A stretch of 64,000 nt of DNA from Deltaproteobacteria bacterium (lineage in GTDB: Bacteria > Lernaellota > Lernaellaia > JACKCT01): contig JADLEX010000143.1 of NCBI GenBank assembly GCA_020845895.1, positions 16,992 to 80,991 of the forward strand. Reading direction: 5' to 3'. How positions within the stretch are numbered: the first letter of the stretch is position 1; every line of letters begins with the position of its first letter. Under the pieces are notes generated by a model. The model did not search any database and was not told the origin of the DNA. It saw nothing but the letters and a program-made list of their open reading frames with translations. Positions 17,278-25,249 of this stretch are shown here, piece by piece. The translations under genes and the position numbers were made by a program.

Positions 17278-17825
17278 GGCTGACCTCCTTCCGCCTGCTC
17301 GGCCTGCCGCCGCGTCGGTTCGCCGCGGAAGCGGGCGAGGATCTCGCCGATGCGTCCCGGCTTCACCCGGTGCAGGACCTCCTGATCGATCATGATGGCG
17401 GGCGCGAGTCCGCACGCGCCGAAACACCGGGCGATCTCGAGCGAAAATCGGCGGTTGTCCGTCGTCTGCCCGACGTCGATGCCGAGCTTGGCCTTGAGCG
17501 CGTCGAGCACGCCCTTGCCGCCGCGCACGTAGCAGGCCGTTCCGAGGCACACGCGCACAAGGTGCTCGCCGCGTGGAACGGTGGAGAAGAACGAGTAGAA
17601 CCCCACGACGCCCGCGACCTCGCTGTACGGTTTCTTGAGCGCGAGCGCGATGCGGCGCAGCGCCGATTCGGGCAGATACCCGAACAGCCCCTGCGCGATC
17701 TGCAGGACCGGGATCAAGGCTCCCGGTTTGTCCCGATAGTCGGCCAATACCGCGTCGAGTCGGGCAAGAAGCTCGGTCTCGGTCGCGGTCTCGCCGCAGG
17801 AACAGGAGTGAACGGTTTCGATCAT
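17262..17825 (-). CDS. hydC: Hydrogenase subunit HydC (NuoE-like [2Fe-2S] protein)
   Basis: The 187-aa protein is NuoE-like: a helical N-terminal part (LIPVLQIAQGLFGYLPE) and a thioredoxin-like [2Fe-2S] part with CLGTACYVRGG and CFGACGLAPA, giving the C-x4-C and C-x3-C ligand pairs. An additional N-terminal CSCGE is present. It transfers electrons between HydB and HydA. ATG 17825 follows a strong GGGAGG; the frame is open further to 17969, but that leader is not NuoE-like. It overlaps the next ferredoxin gene by 16 bp. A 124-bp gap separates it from the upstream HATPase gene, and I see no promoter there that I would defend. Confidence 0.93.
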   Translation of the reverse strand: MIETVHSCSCGETATETELLARLDAVLADYRDKPGALIPVLQIAQGLFGYLPESALRRIALALKKPYSEVAGVVGFYSFFSTVPRGEHLVRVCLGTACYVRGGKGVLDALKAKLGIDVGQTTDNRRFSLEIARCFGACGLAPAIMIDQEVLHRVKPGRIGEILARFRGEPTRRQAEQAEGGQPWASA

Positions 17826-17949
17826 CGAGGACCTCCCAAAATACGTCCAAAACTCCAGGGCAAAACACCGTGCGCCGACGGCCTCCGAATCCGTCCCCGG
17901 ACGTTCCGAAACGGGATTCGTGTGCCGGCGGCATGTCCGAAATTCCACG

Positions 17950-18492
17950 TCATGACCGCATCCCCACACTGGCGAGGGCGATCTTCACTTCCTGCGAAAC
18001 CTTGCGGGCGACGGTCAGACCGGCCGCCCCGCGTTGGCGGGCGTCGTCCAGATCCTTCACGCGCACCTCGCGTTCGGCTCCTTCGACGAGGAAACGAAGC
18101 TGGAGATCCAGATCGGGATTGGTGCATACGACGGACGAAAACGTCGTCGGCAAATCGCCGAGCGGCGCGCGATCGATGTGCGAAAGCTGCATCACGACAT
18201 CGACGCAAACCCCTCCCAGCGACGACTGTTCAAGCTTCAGGTGACCGCCCGCGCGCTCCGCGGCCCCCGCGAACAGCGCCAGTCCCAGACCGACCCTTTT
18301 GCCGGGCTTGGTCGTGTAAAAGGGATCGAGCGCCTGCTCGGGAGTGACCCCGAGGCCCGCGCCGTTGTCCTCGATGCGAACTTCGAGCAGATCCCGCGAC
18401 GGCGACTCGTTCACCGTCACGCGCACGACCGAGGCGCGGGCGTTGATGCTGTTCTCGATCAGATCGAGGATGTGCAGGGCGATCTCAACCAA
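17950..18492 (-). CDS. Stand-alone HATPase-domain regulator
   Basis: The 180-aa protein starts directly with the GHKL-type ATPase N box (LHILDLIENSINA), then RIEDNGAG and GKRVGLGLALFAGAAER. It has no dimerisation His domain, so it is not a full kinase. The likely start is TTG 18492, which overlaps the PHP-gene stop by 8 bp and puts the ATPase domain at the N-terminus as in relatives; an ATG at 18579 would add a basic leader. Lone ATPases of this kind occur with PHP, DRTGG and RsbW-like genes beside [FeFe] hydrogenases in Clostridia and Thermotogales. The role is unproven but probably regulatory. Confidence 0.75.
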   Translation of the reverse strand: MVEIALHILDLIENSINARASVVRVTVNESPSRDLLEVRIEDNGAGLGVTPEQALDPFYTTKPGKRVGLGLALFAGAAERAGGHLKLEQSSLGGVCVDVVMQLSHIDRAPLGDLPTTFSSVVCTNPDLDLQLRFLVEGAEREVRVKDLDDARQRGAAGLTVARKVSQEVKIALASVGMRS

Positions 18493-19219
18493 TTCTCCAC
18501 CCCCGCCCGCCTTCGCCGTGAAGCGCCCCGAGCAGTTCCGCAAAAACCGGCACCTCGAGCGTCCAGACGGTCCGCGCATCGCCGATTTCGTCGAGGCTGT
18601 GCGCGTCCGATGCCGTCACGATGGGCTTCCCCGGCTTCTGGAGATCAGCGGCCCTCCCGTGCTTGGCGCCCGCCGCGGAAACTTCGATCGCATCGAACTC
18701 CACGTCTTCGGGCCAGATCCCCAGCTGGCTGAGCACGGAAAACGAGCGCCGGTCGGCATGGGCCGCGATGGCGATGCCTTCGTTCGCCCGTATGAGGCCC
18801 ACCGCGTGGCCGAGCGACAGGGCGCACGCCGACTCGTACGCCGAGTCCGGACGCTCGACGACCGATCCGAGCGCGTCCACGACCTCGGGCGGTCGCAGCG
18901 CCCCGCGCAGGCCGCTTCGCGCCGGCAGCGTCGCGCGAACGACCGCCGCCACCGCGTCGGCCGCGGCGTCGTCGCCGAACCAGCCGAGCACGTGCACTTC
19001 CTCGACGGTCGTGATCTCGATCCCCGCGATCACGATCAGATCCCCCGCCGCCGACTCTCGAACCGCGCCGATATTCGCCGTCGCGTTGTGATCGCAGATC
19101 GCGATCATCGCGACCCCGCGCGCGAGCGCCGCCTCGACGATCGCCGGCGGGCGCATCGCCGCGTCCGCGCAGGGCGACAGCACGGTGTGGATATGCAGAT
19201 CGGCGGCGAAGTCCTTCAC
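18485..19219 (-). CDS. PHP-domain metallophosphoesterase
   Basis: The 244-aa protein has PHP metal-binding signatures: DLHIHTVLSPC near the N-terminus (H-x-H), ICDHNATAN, an internal AAHADRRSF, and ASDAHSLDEIG at the C-terminal end. PHP proteins are metal-dependent phosphoesterases, some acting on nucleotides or phospho-signals. The GTG start at 19219 overlaps the previous stop by 4 bp (GTGA), indicating translational coupling. PHP genes are common in [FeFe]-hydrogenase clusters; the substrate is not known. Confidence 0.88.
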   Translation of the reverse strand: MKDFAADLHIHTVLSPCADAAMRPPAIVEAALARGVAMIAICDHNATANIGAVRESAAGDLIVIAGIEITTVEEVHVLGWFGDDAAADAVAAVVRATLPARSGLRGALRPPEVVDALGSVVERPDSAYESACALSLGHAVGLIRANEGIAIAAHADRRSFSVLSQLGIWPEDVEFDAIEVSAAGAKHGRAADLQKPGKPIVTASDAHSLDEIGDARTVWTLEVPVFAELLGALHGEGGRGWRIG

Positions 19220-19569
19220 GCGCGTCGTCCCCGAATGCCGAGTTCGTAGAGCCGTCCGACGAGGTCGAACGCGGGCTCGTTCGCGAGCCACAGAGGCACG
19301 CCCTCGGCGCTCGCGCGTTCGATCACATCGGCATCCGGACGACGCCCGCCCGCGAGAATCACCCCCGCGAGACCGGCGTGCAGCGCCACGGCCACCATGT
19401 TCAGGTGCGCCTGGATCGTCACGAGCACGCCGCCTTCGGGCGCGTGCGCGAGCACGTCGGACAGCAGATCCGAAACATAGCCGTACCCGATGTCCCGCTC
19501 CGCCTCGACCGCGAGCCGGGGCGTGAGGCATTCGAGCTTCAGCGTGGTCGCCAATTCCGCGAGTGTCAT
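19216..19569 (-). CDS. DRTGG-like domain protein (downstream copy)
   Basis: A 117-aa protein with the alpha/beta pattern of small DRTGG-domain proteins: an N-terminal TLKLECLTP, a central YGYVSDLLSDVLAHAPEG, a glycine-rich turn at VILAGGRRPDADV, and a final ELGIRGRRA. ATG 19569 is preceded by GAGAGGTGA. Its end overlaps the PHP start by 4 bp, and its start overlaps the upstream gene end by 4 bp. The DRTGG fold is known as a sensing or regulatory module in other proteins; its ligand here is unknown. It resembles in size and position the second copy at 21098-21466. Confidence 0.78.
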   Translation of the reverse strand: MTLAELATTLKLECLTPRLAVEAERDIGYGYVSDLLSDVLAHAPEGGVLVTIQAHLNMVAVALHAGLAGVILAGGRRPDADVIERASAEGVPLWLANEPAFDLVGRLYELGIRGRRA

Positions 19570-21101
19570 GACTTCACCTCTCGATAGGGGCACTGCCCGG
19601 CCGGCGCGCGGCCCAGCACGATGTCCTCTGCGTACGTGGAACAATCCGGCGCGCCGCATTGCGCGCAATCGCGACCCGGCAGGATCTTCGTCGTCCGGTC
19701 GATCTCGGCGAATTTGCGCATGGCAACCGCCATGTCGGGGTCGAGACGCAGCGCGGCGCGCGGCGCGACCGGCGATTCACGCCGCACGGCCTTCGCATCG
19801 TTCGATATGTCGCCGTTGGGGCGCCGTGATGCTCTGCGCGACGAGATCCATGGGTTCTCGGCGAGAAGCGGCGAGCCGCGGCAGCCGCCGTCGCACAGAT
19901 AGAGTTCGAGCACGCGGCACGGATCGAGACGTCCGTCTTCCAGTCGATCCAGAATTTCGAGGACGTGCCGGGCGCCCCATGCGACGAAGACGCCGTCGCG
20001 GCCCCGGTCCGTCCCGGCTTCGCCGTCTTCGCCCGCATTCCCCGCTTTCGGCATCGCGGGACGGACTTTCCGGATCACCTCGTCGATGGCGACGCAAGCG
20101 ATGAGCCCCGTGGGATCGGCGTTTTGCGCGGCGGCGCGCTGCGCCGGGCACATCACCGCGACGAGCGAACCCGCGCCCGCCTCGAACGCCGCGGCTTCGA
20201 TCGGCGACCGGAATGGAGACAGGTTTGCGACGAGCGAGGGGAAGCGCGTCGCGACGAGATCGGCGATCGCCGAACACTGGGCGGAGATCACCGGCGCGTT
20301 TTCGGAAGCGGCCTCCCGCTCCGCATCGCGAAGCGTTTCAGTCCAGCCGTCGGTCCACATCGCGCGCGCGGCGAACGATGACGACACCGCGTCGTCGATT
20401 CCGCAATGCTCCGCGCAACGCCCGAACTGCGTGCGCAGTTCCGCCGGCAGCACGGCGATGCGGCCATCCGCGGCGACCGGCTCGCCGACCTCGACCTCGA
20501 TCGCCTTCGGTCGGCACGCGCGAACGCACTCGGCGCAATCGACGCACAGGTGCGCGAGCACGCTCGGGCTACCGTCGCGAACGCGCATGGCGGTCGTCGG
20601 GCACGCGATCACGCAGGCCATGCACGAGGTGCACCGCTCAGCACGCAGGCGCAGATGATGGCGGAAGTACCCTTCGGGCGACGTGGGTGAAACACGAATC
20701 GCAAAACGCAGCCGGGTCCCCTGCCCGATGCGCGTGTCGAGTTGGAATGTGTCGCTCATGCGGCGGATGTTCGGCAGCCCCAAGCCCGCGCCGAATCCGA
20801 GTTGACGCGCCTTTTCGGGCGCGGTGGACCACCCTTCCGTGAGCGCGCGGGAAACGTCGGGGATCCCGGGGCCTTCGTCCGAGATCTCGACCGTGATGCG
20901 GTCGGCGTCGATGGCCGCGTCCATCCGACCGCATCGGGCATGGATGATGACGTTCATCTCGGCCTCGTACGTCGCGATCACGGCCCGACGTACGGCGGAG
21001 GGATCGGCGCCCGAACGTTGCAGCAGAGCCTTGAGCCGTCGCGACGCCTCGCCGCCGTGCTCGAAGTCTCCGCCACCGATCGGGACCGACAGGGCGTTCA
21101 C
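19566..21101 (-). CDS. RsbW-like ATPase fused to ferredoxin and a degenerate hydrogenase domain
   Basis: The 511-aa protein has three parts. Residues about 1-140 form an RsbW-like serine-kinase ATPase (N box EAEMNVIIHA, ISDEGPGIP, GFGAGLGLPNIRR). Residues about 155-215 are a 2[4Fe-4S] ferredoxin (C157: C-TS-C-MA-C-VIA-CP, then C-VD-C-AE-C-VRA-C). The rest aligns in order with hydrogenase H-cluster motifs, but degenerately: Cys276 in SAQCSA, Cys318 in MCPAQR, Cys403 and Cys407 in YLCDGGCRGSP. The Lys and Glu of PCxxKxxE are gone. The end carries a further four-Cys site (CAQCGAPDC...C). The four retained Cys could hold a cubane, but a 2Fe site is unlikely. GTG 21101 follows GGAGGAG. It is a plausible redox-controlled anti-sigma-type kinase. 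Confidence 0.82.
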   Translation of the reverse strand: MNALSVPIGGGDFEHGGEASRRLKALLQRSGADPSAVRRAVIATYEAEMNVIIHARCGRMDAAIDADRITVEISDEGPGIPDVSRALTEGWSTAPEKARQLGFGAGLGLPNIRRMSDTFQLDTRIGQGTRLRFAIRVSPTSPEGYFRHHLRLRAERCTSCMACVIACPTTAMRVRDGSPSVLAHLCVDCAECVRACRPKAIEVEVGEPVAADGRIAVLPAELRTQFGRCAEHCGIDDAVSSSFAARAMWTDGWTETLRDAEREAASENAPVISAQCSAIADLVATRFPSLVANLSPFRSPIEAAAFEAGAGSLVAVMCPAQRAAAQNADPTGLIACVAIDEVIRKVRPAMPKAGNAGEDGEAGTDRGRDGVFVAWGARHVLEILDRLEDGRLDPCRVLELYLCDGGCRGSPLLAENPWISSRRASRRPNGDISNDAKAVRRESPVAPRAALRLDPDMAVAMRKFAEIDRTTKILPGRDCAQCGAPDCSTYAEDIVLGRAPAGQCPYREVKS

Positions 21102-21466
21102 GCCGCTTCTCCTCCGAGGACGGTTTCCACGAGTGGAGTCAGCCGTTTCGCGGCATCGGCGGGCGCCAGAGAAGACCGCGCAACAATCATCCCCGCAGCC
21201 CGAGCCGCGTCGATCAATCGGCTGTCGGTTACGAGCGTTCCGAGAACGCATAGCGCGGGCGAGTCGAGCAGTTCGGCGAGACGAACCAGATGCGGGCCGG
21301 AGAGCCGCGTGACGATCAATGCCCTCGGCGACGCCCATTGGAGCAGCTCGCTCATGCGGTCACCCACATAGACGATGTCGATGGGCAGATCGGCTTTTTC
21401 GGGACCGTCCTCGATGACCAATACGGCGTCGAGTACACGCAGGATTTCGCCCAGGGTCGTCGGCAT
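21098..21466 (-). CDS. DRTGG-like domain protein (first gene of the hydrogenase unit)
   Basis: A 122-aa protein starting MPTTLGEILRVLDAVLVIED, with a central IVYVGDRMSELLQWA and a C-terminal AGMIVARSSL. It has the same overall alpha/beta layout as the 117-aa protein at 19216-19569, suggesting an old duplication. ATG 21466 is chosen because an excellent GGAGGTGA lies just upstream; ATG 21490 is in frame but has none. It overlaps the fusion gene by 4 bp (GTGA). As the first gene of the tightly packed minus-strand unit, its upstream region should hold the main hydrogenase promoter. Confidence 0.7.
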   Translation of the reverse strand: MPTTLGEILRVLDAVLVIEDGPEKADLPIDIVYVGDRMSELLQWASPRALIVTRLSGPHLVRLAELLDSPALCVLGTLVTDSRLIDAARAAGMIVARSSLAPADAAKRLTPLVETVLGGEAA

Positions 21467-21783
21467 GGCGCTCACCTCCGGTTCGGACATGAGCAAACCC
21501 CGTGCCCTCGCGACCGATCGAGCGTACCGAAAATTTTCCCGATGAATTACGGGGTTATGCACGCGGTCGTCGATCAGAGCCGGAACGCCGCGAGAAGGTG
21601 CGTGCACAAGTCTCCCGTGGGTGAACGGCGCACGAAGCTTCCGGAGATCGGTGTGTTCTTGTCCTGTTTTCGCGGGCTTTGTTCGGGGTTGGCGATGCAT
21701 CTCACGGCGACGGCGCTTGATCCACGGGCGGGCTTGTGTTAGCGGAGTTGCGATTTGATTTTTTCCTTGCCGATGGAGTGCTG
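21467..21783. promoter_or_regulatory. Divergent intergenic region between the hydrogenase and cytochrome c maturation units
   Basis: This 317-bp stretch separates the minus-strand hydrogenase unit from the plus-strand resB unit and must contain promoters for both. It has a slightly AT-richer patch near 21525-21560. I see no convincing -35/-10 pair or clear inverted-repeat operator by eye. No gene is supported in it: an open frame across 21290-21742 on the plus strand is antisense to the DRTGG gene for much of its length and resembles nothing. Confidence 0.45.
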
Positions 21784-23121
21784 TTGAATTCCCTGAAGTC
21801 CGATTCGGAAGCTCGCGGAGGCTGGCTCGGCTTTCTCTCCGGCAACCAACTCGCGATCTACACGCTGATCGCCATCGGCGTCCTCGCGCTCGTCGGAACG
21901 ATCCTGCCCCAGCGCGGTCCCGGGCTTTCCGAAGAGCAGTTTCAGGCGCTCGCGAATGCGCCTGGAGTGAAGGGGCTGGCACACCAGATCGGTTTCTATG
22001 ACATCTTTCACAGCGTGTGGTTTTACGCGCTCATCATGATCCTGTGCGTCAATCTCGTGTTGTGTACGACGTTCAACTTCAAGCGCGTGTACCGCACCAG
22101 CGGCGCCAAGCACGCCGTCGTGGGTCCGGGGCTCTTCGATCAACTCGACGAACTGCGCCGCTTCAAGTCGCGTAGCGTCAAGGCAGAGTCCGTCGAGGCC
22201 GCCGTTCGGCCGCAGATCAAGACCGACAACAACGGCCAGTGGTTCTACCGAGAATCGGGGACATCGCACCGCTACGGCGCAATCGTCACGCACATCTCCA
22301 TCATTCTGATGGCCGTCGGCGCGGTCTATGGCAGTCTCGTCGGCATCGACGGTTCGATGCTCGTCGCGGAGAAGGATACGAACAACACGATCGAATTGCG
22401 TCGTGGGGGCGAGATCAAGCTGCCGTTTACGGTTCGCTGCAACGACTTCGAGGTCGAATACTACGAGGGCGGCCGTCAACCCAAGACATTCCGATCGGAA
22501 TTGACGTTTATCCCCGCCGCCGGCGCGCCGGTCGACACGAAGATCGAGGTCAACCAACCCGCCGCGTTTGGGGGATATCGGTTTTTCCAATCGTCCTACG
22601 GCCAGACCCCGCCCAAGGTGCAGCTCGTCGCGACTCGACGCTCTGACGGGACGAAGCTCCCGTTGCGGCCCGCATCGCTGCGCCAGTGGGTCGATGTCGA
22701 GAACCACATTCACGTCGCGATCAAGGACGTCGATCCGAACAAGTTCAACGCGGGATTGGCCGCCCTGGTCGTCGAGGAAGACCACAAGACGCCGCCGAAG
22801 GAGTTCTGGATCTTCCGCGAAAACCCGACGTTCGACGATTCGCGTGCGGGCGATTACACGTATTCGCTCACGGCTTATGAGTCGGGCGGGTGGTATACGG
22901 GCCTTATGGTCACGCGTAATCCCGGTCTCGCCGTTTTCTGGCTCGGGTGCGCACTCGGCGGCGTGGGGCTTTTCCTCGCGTTTTTCGTGCCCCACAAGCG
23001 TCTTGTGGTGCACGTGCTCAATGATCAGATCACGGTCGGCTACAGCGATTCCCGCGCGGGCGACGTTCCCAAGCGCGAAGCCGATCGATGGGTCGAAGAA
23101 CTCAAGGGTCGTACATCCTGA
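21784..23121 (+). CDS. resB: Cytochrome c biogenesis protein ResB
   Basis: ResB is a membrane component of System II cytochrome c maturation and works with CcsA/ResC in haem delivery. The protein has N-terminal helices at LAIYTLIAIGVLALVGTIL and FYALIMILCVNLVLC, a third helix after SHRYGAIVTHISI, a large periplasmic domain containing FGGYRFFQSSYG, and a last helix (AVFWLGCALGGVGLFLAFF). That is the ResB topology, 445 aa here. The start is uncertain: TTG 21784 has GGAG 5 bases upstream, while GTG 21736 would add 16 residues. It is followed by the DUF2155-like gene after 22 bp and then ccsA. Confidence 0.9.
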   Translation: MNSLKSDSEARGGWLGFLSGNQLAIYTLIAIGVLALVGTILPQRGPGLSEEQFQALANAPGVKGLAHQIGFYDIFHSVWFYALIMILCVNLVLCTTFNFKRVYRTSGAKHAVVGPGLFDQLDELRRFKSRSVKAESVEAAVRPQIKTDNNGQWFYRESGTSHRYGAIVTHISIILMAVGAVYGSLVGIDGSMLVAEKDTNNTIELRRGGEIKLPFTVRCNDFEVEYYEGGRQPKTFRSELTFIPAAGAPVDTKIEVNQPAAFGGYRFFQSSYGQTPPKVQLVATRRSDGTKLPLRPASLRQWVDVENHIHVAIKDVDPNKFNAGLAALVVEEDHKTPPKEFWIFRENPTFDDSRAGDYTYSLTAYESGGWYTGLMVTRNPGLAVFWLGCALGGVGLFLAFFVPHKRLVVHVLNDQITVGYSDSRAGDVPKREADRWVEELKGRTS

Positions 23122-23143
23122 CGTGTCGCGAAGGAGATCTGCC

Positions 23144-23839
23144 ATGAAGTCCTGGAAAATCGTCCTGATGACCATCGCGGTCTGCGCACTGATCCTGTCG
23201 GTCGGCTGCAAGAGCGCATCCGAGACGCCGAAACCCGCGGACGACCCGCACGCCGGGCACGACCACGGCGACGGCAAGTCGGACCCGGATGGGAAAATGC
23301 CGGCGATGCCGCCGGAACATCCGCCGATGGACAAATCCATGGGCGGAGCCATGGGCGGCGCGATGGGCAAGCCCATGATGCCCGAGGGCGGCCACCAGAT
23401 CGTGGTTCCCGACGACGTGAAGGCGAAGTTCAAGTCGGTCAAACTGAATTTCGGAAAAAAGGGCGAGCAACCGACCGCCGTCGAGGCCAAGGTCGGCGAG
23501 GAAACCAAGCTCGGCGATTCGGGTCTGACCGTGTTCGTCGAAGCGTTCCTGCCCGCGTTCTACATGGACTCCACGCGCATTTCGTCCATCTCGACCGAAC
23601 TGACGAATCCGGCCGTTCGGGTCGCCATCAAGGAAAAAGGACAAGAGATCCACAAAGGCTGGCTGTTTGCGAAGATGCCGACCGTTCACCCCTTCGAGCA
23701 CGCGACGTACACCTTGACCCTCGTCGAGGGCGTGGCCGATCCCAACGCTCCCAAATCCGCCGCGCCGCCGGCGCCCGAAGCGCCCGCTCCGGCAGCGCCG
23801 ACCGCACCGCCGACCGCACCGCCCGCCACGAACGGCTGA
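23144..23839 (+). CDS. DUF2155-like lipoprotein between resB and ccsA
   Basis: A 231-aa secreted protein. The N-terminal signal IVLMTIAVCALILSVGC ends at a plausible lipoprotein Cys. A His/Asp/Met-rich stretch follows (HAGHDHGDG, then several MGG repeats). The central domain has LTVFVEAFLPAFYM, NPAVRVAI and GWLFAKMPTVHPF, which matches my recollection of the DUF2155 pattern. The tail is Ala/Pro-rich. AAGGAG lies just before ATG 23144. Sitting between resB and ccsA, it may assist haem or apocytochrome handling, and the His/Met-rich stretch could bind metal. Both roles are inference. Confidence 0.75.
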   Translation: MKSWKIVLMTIAVCALILSVGCKSASETPKPADDPHAGHDHGDGKSDPDGKMPAMPPEHPPMDKSMGGAMGGAMGKPMMPEGGHQIVVPDDVKAKFKSVKLNFGKKGEQPTAVEAKVGEETKLGDSGLTVFVEAFLPAFYMDSTRISSISTELTNPAVRVAIKEKGQEIHKGWLFAKMPTVHPFEHATYTLTLVEGVADPNAPKSAAPPAPEAPAPAAPTAPPTAPPATNG

Positions 23840-23851
23840 GGAAACATCGAG

Positions 23852-25180
23852 ATGGGGAACTTCATCCGTTCCATGATGGACGCGCTGGCGTCCGGGTCCG
23901 CCGAAGGCGTTTCGATCGGGTTTTTCGATCTGTCGTTCCTGATCTTCGTGATCTCGACGATCGGCTACCTGCTCTATTTGATGAAACGCACCAACGGCCC
24001 GTGGATCGTCGGCTTCGGAGCGCTCGCCGTCGGATGCGTCACCATGACGGTCGCGTTGATCGTGCGCTGGATCGCCGCGGGCATCGATCATCCGCCCTGG
24101 ACCAATCTGTATGAGTCGCTCGTCTTCTTCTCCTGGGGCATGGTCGTCTCGTACGGCGTGATGGAGATGAAGTATCGCGTCAAGATCGTCGGCGCGTTCG
24201 TCGTGCCGCTGGTCATGATCGCAATGGGCATGGCGTCGCTGTCCGGCAACAAGGAAATCACGCCGCTCATGCCCGCGCTGAAAAGCGTGTGGCTTCACTT
24301 CCACGTCTTCGGCGCGGCCATTTCGTATTCGCTGTTCATCGTCGCGTTCGCGTTCGCGGTGCTCTACCTCTACCGCGACAATCTGGCCCTGCCCTTCTTT
24401 CACGCCGCGTCGTCGGTGGCGAACATTCTCGCCCTCGTCGCCGTGACCAAGGGACAGGTCTTCATGATGCGCTACCCGCTCACGAAGTCCGTCTTCATGA
24501 ACGGCAAGTGGTATAAGGACATGGTGCCCGGATCGGACCCGCCGATTTGGATCGACATGGAACTCCCCGGGCTCGGCGCATTCGCGTTTGTCGTGTTTGT
24601 GCTCTTCGCGGTGTCCGCCGCGATCGCGTTCGCCAAGCGCGACGACGCGACCGATAAGGGCAAGCGTTTCGTCTTCGCGGCCCACCTGTTTCCGACGATC
24701 CTGCTGACGATCGTCGTCGGTCAGATCCTGTATCAGTCGGGACGCTTTCCCGACTTCACGATCAGCAACAACGTTTACTCCTTCGCACTGGTCGCCACGA
24801 CATGGTTTTTCTCGCTGACCGTGCTGATTCTGCACTCCGCGAAATCGGCCATCGTCGAGCACCTGCCGAAGCCCAAGGACCTCGACAACATCGCGTACAA
24901 GGCGATCATCGTCGCCTTTCCGTTGCTTTCCTTCGTCATCATCTCGGGCGCGATCTGGGCGAATAACGCCTGGGGACGTTACTGGGGCTGGGACCCCAAG
25001 GAGACGGCGTCGCTCGTGACGTGGGTCGTGTACCTGCTCTATCTGCACACGCGCGTCACCAAAGGCTGGGTTGGACGCAAGACGGCCTACATCGCCATCA
25101 TCGGATTCGCGAGCGTGGTCTTCACCTACCTCGGCGTGAATCTTGTTCTGTCCGGCCTGCATTCCTACGCGACCGGCTGA
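23852..25180 (+). CDS. ccsA: Cytochrome c biogenesis protein CcsA/ResC
   Basis: A 442-aa polytopic membrane protein with the tryptophan-rich haem-handling signature WGRYWGWDPKE (first Trp at residue 374) and many transmembrane helices on both sides of it. With ResB it forms the System II haem exporter and cytochrome c synthase. It follows the DUF2155-like gene by 12 bp in the same unit, and a perfect palindromic terminator follows 19 bp after its stop. The operon implies c-type cytochromes, so the organism has respiratory capacity in addition to hydrogenase-based metabolism. Confidence 0.94.
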   Translation: MGNFIRSMMDALASGSAEGVSIGFFDLSFLIFVISTIGYLLYLMKRTNGPWIVGFGALAVGCVTMTVALIVRWIAAGIDHPPWTNLYESLVFFSWGMVVSYGVMEMKYRVKIVGAFVVPLVMIAMGMASLSGNKEITPLMPALKSVWLHFHVFGAAISYSLFIVAFAFAVLYLYRDNLALPFFHAASSVANILALVAVTKGQVFMMRYPLTKSVFMNGKWYKDMVPGSDPPIWIDMELPGLGAFAFVVFVLFAVSAAIAFAKRDDATDKGKRFVFAAHLFPTILLTIVVGQILYQSGRFPDFTISNNVYSFALVATTWFFSLTVLILHSAKSAIVEHLPKPKDLDNIAYKAIIVAFPLLSFVIISGAIWANNAWGRYWGWDPKETASLVTWVVYLLYLHTRVTKGWVGRKTAYIAIIGFASVVFTYLGVNLVLSGLHSYATG

Positions 25181-25198
25181 CAAACCCGCATCACACCA

Positions 25199-25228
25199 AA
25201 TCGGGGACGGCCGCGGCCGTCCCCGATT
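25199..25228. terminator. Bidirectional terminator between convergent genes (30-bp perfect palindrome)
   Basis: Every base of 25199-25228 is part of one uninterrupted palindrome with GGCCGCGGCC at its centre. A-rich and T-containing flanks lie on the two sides (ACCAAA before it, TCGTTTG after it). It sits between the ends of ccsA (plus) and the TonB receptor gene (minus), exactly where a shared terminator is expected. Confidence 0.75.
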
Positions 25229-25249
25229 CGTTTGCGCTCTCCGTTTCGA

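Noticed and set aside
13915..17283. A plus-strand open frame of more than 1100 codons across hydA/hydB
   Set aside because: It is antisense to the clear HydB-GltD, ferredoxin and HydC genes, has Arg/His/Asp-rich composition typical of shadow frames in GC-rich DNA, and matches no family.
21290..21742. A plus-strand frame in the hydrogenase/resB divergent region
   Set aside because: It overlaps the DRTGG-like gene in antisense and has no ribosome-binding site or recognisable content.
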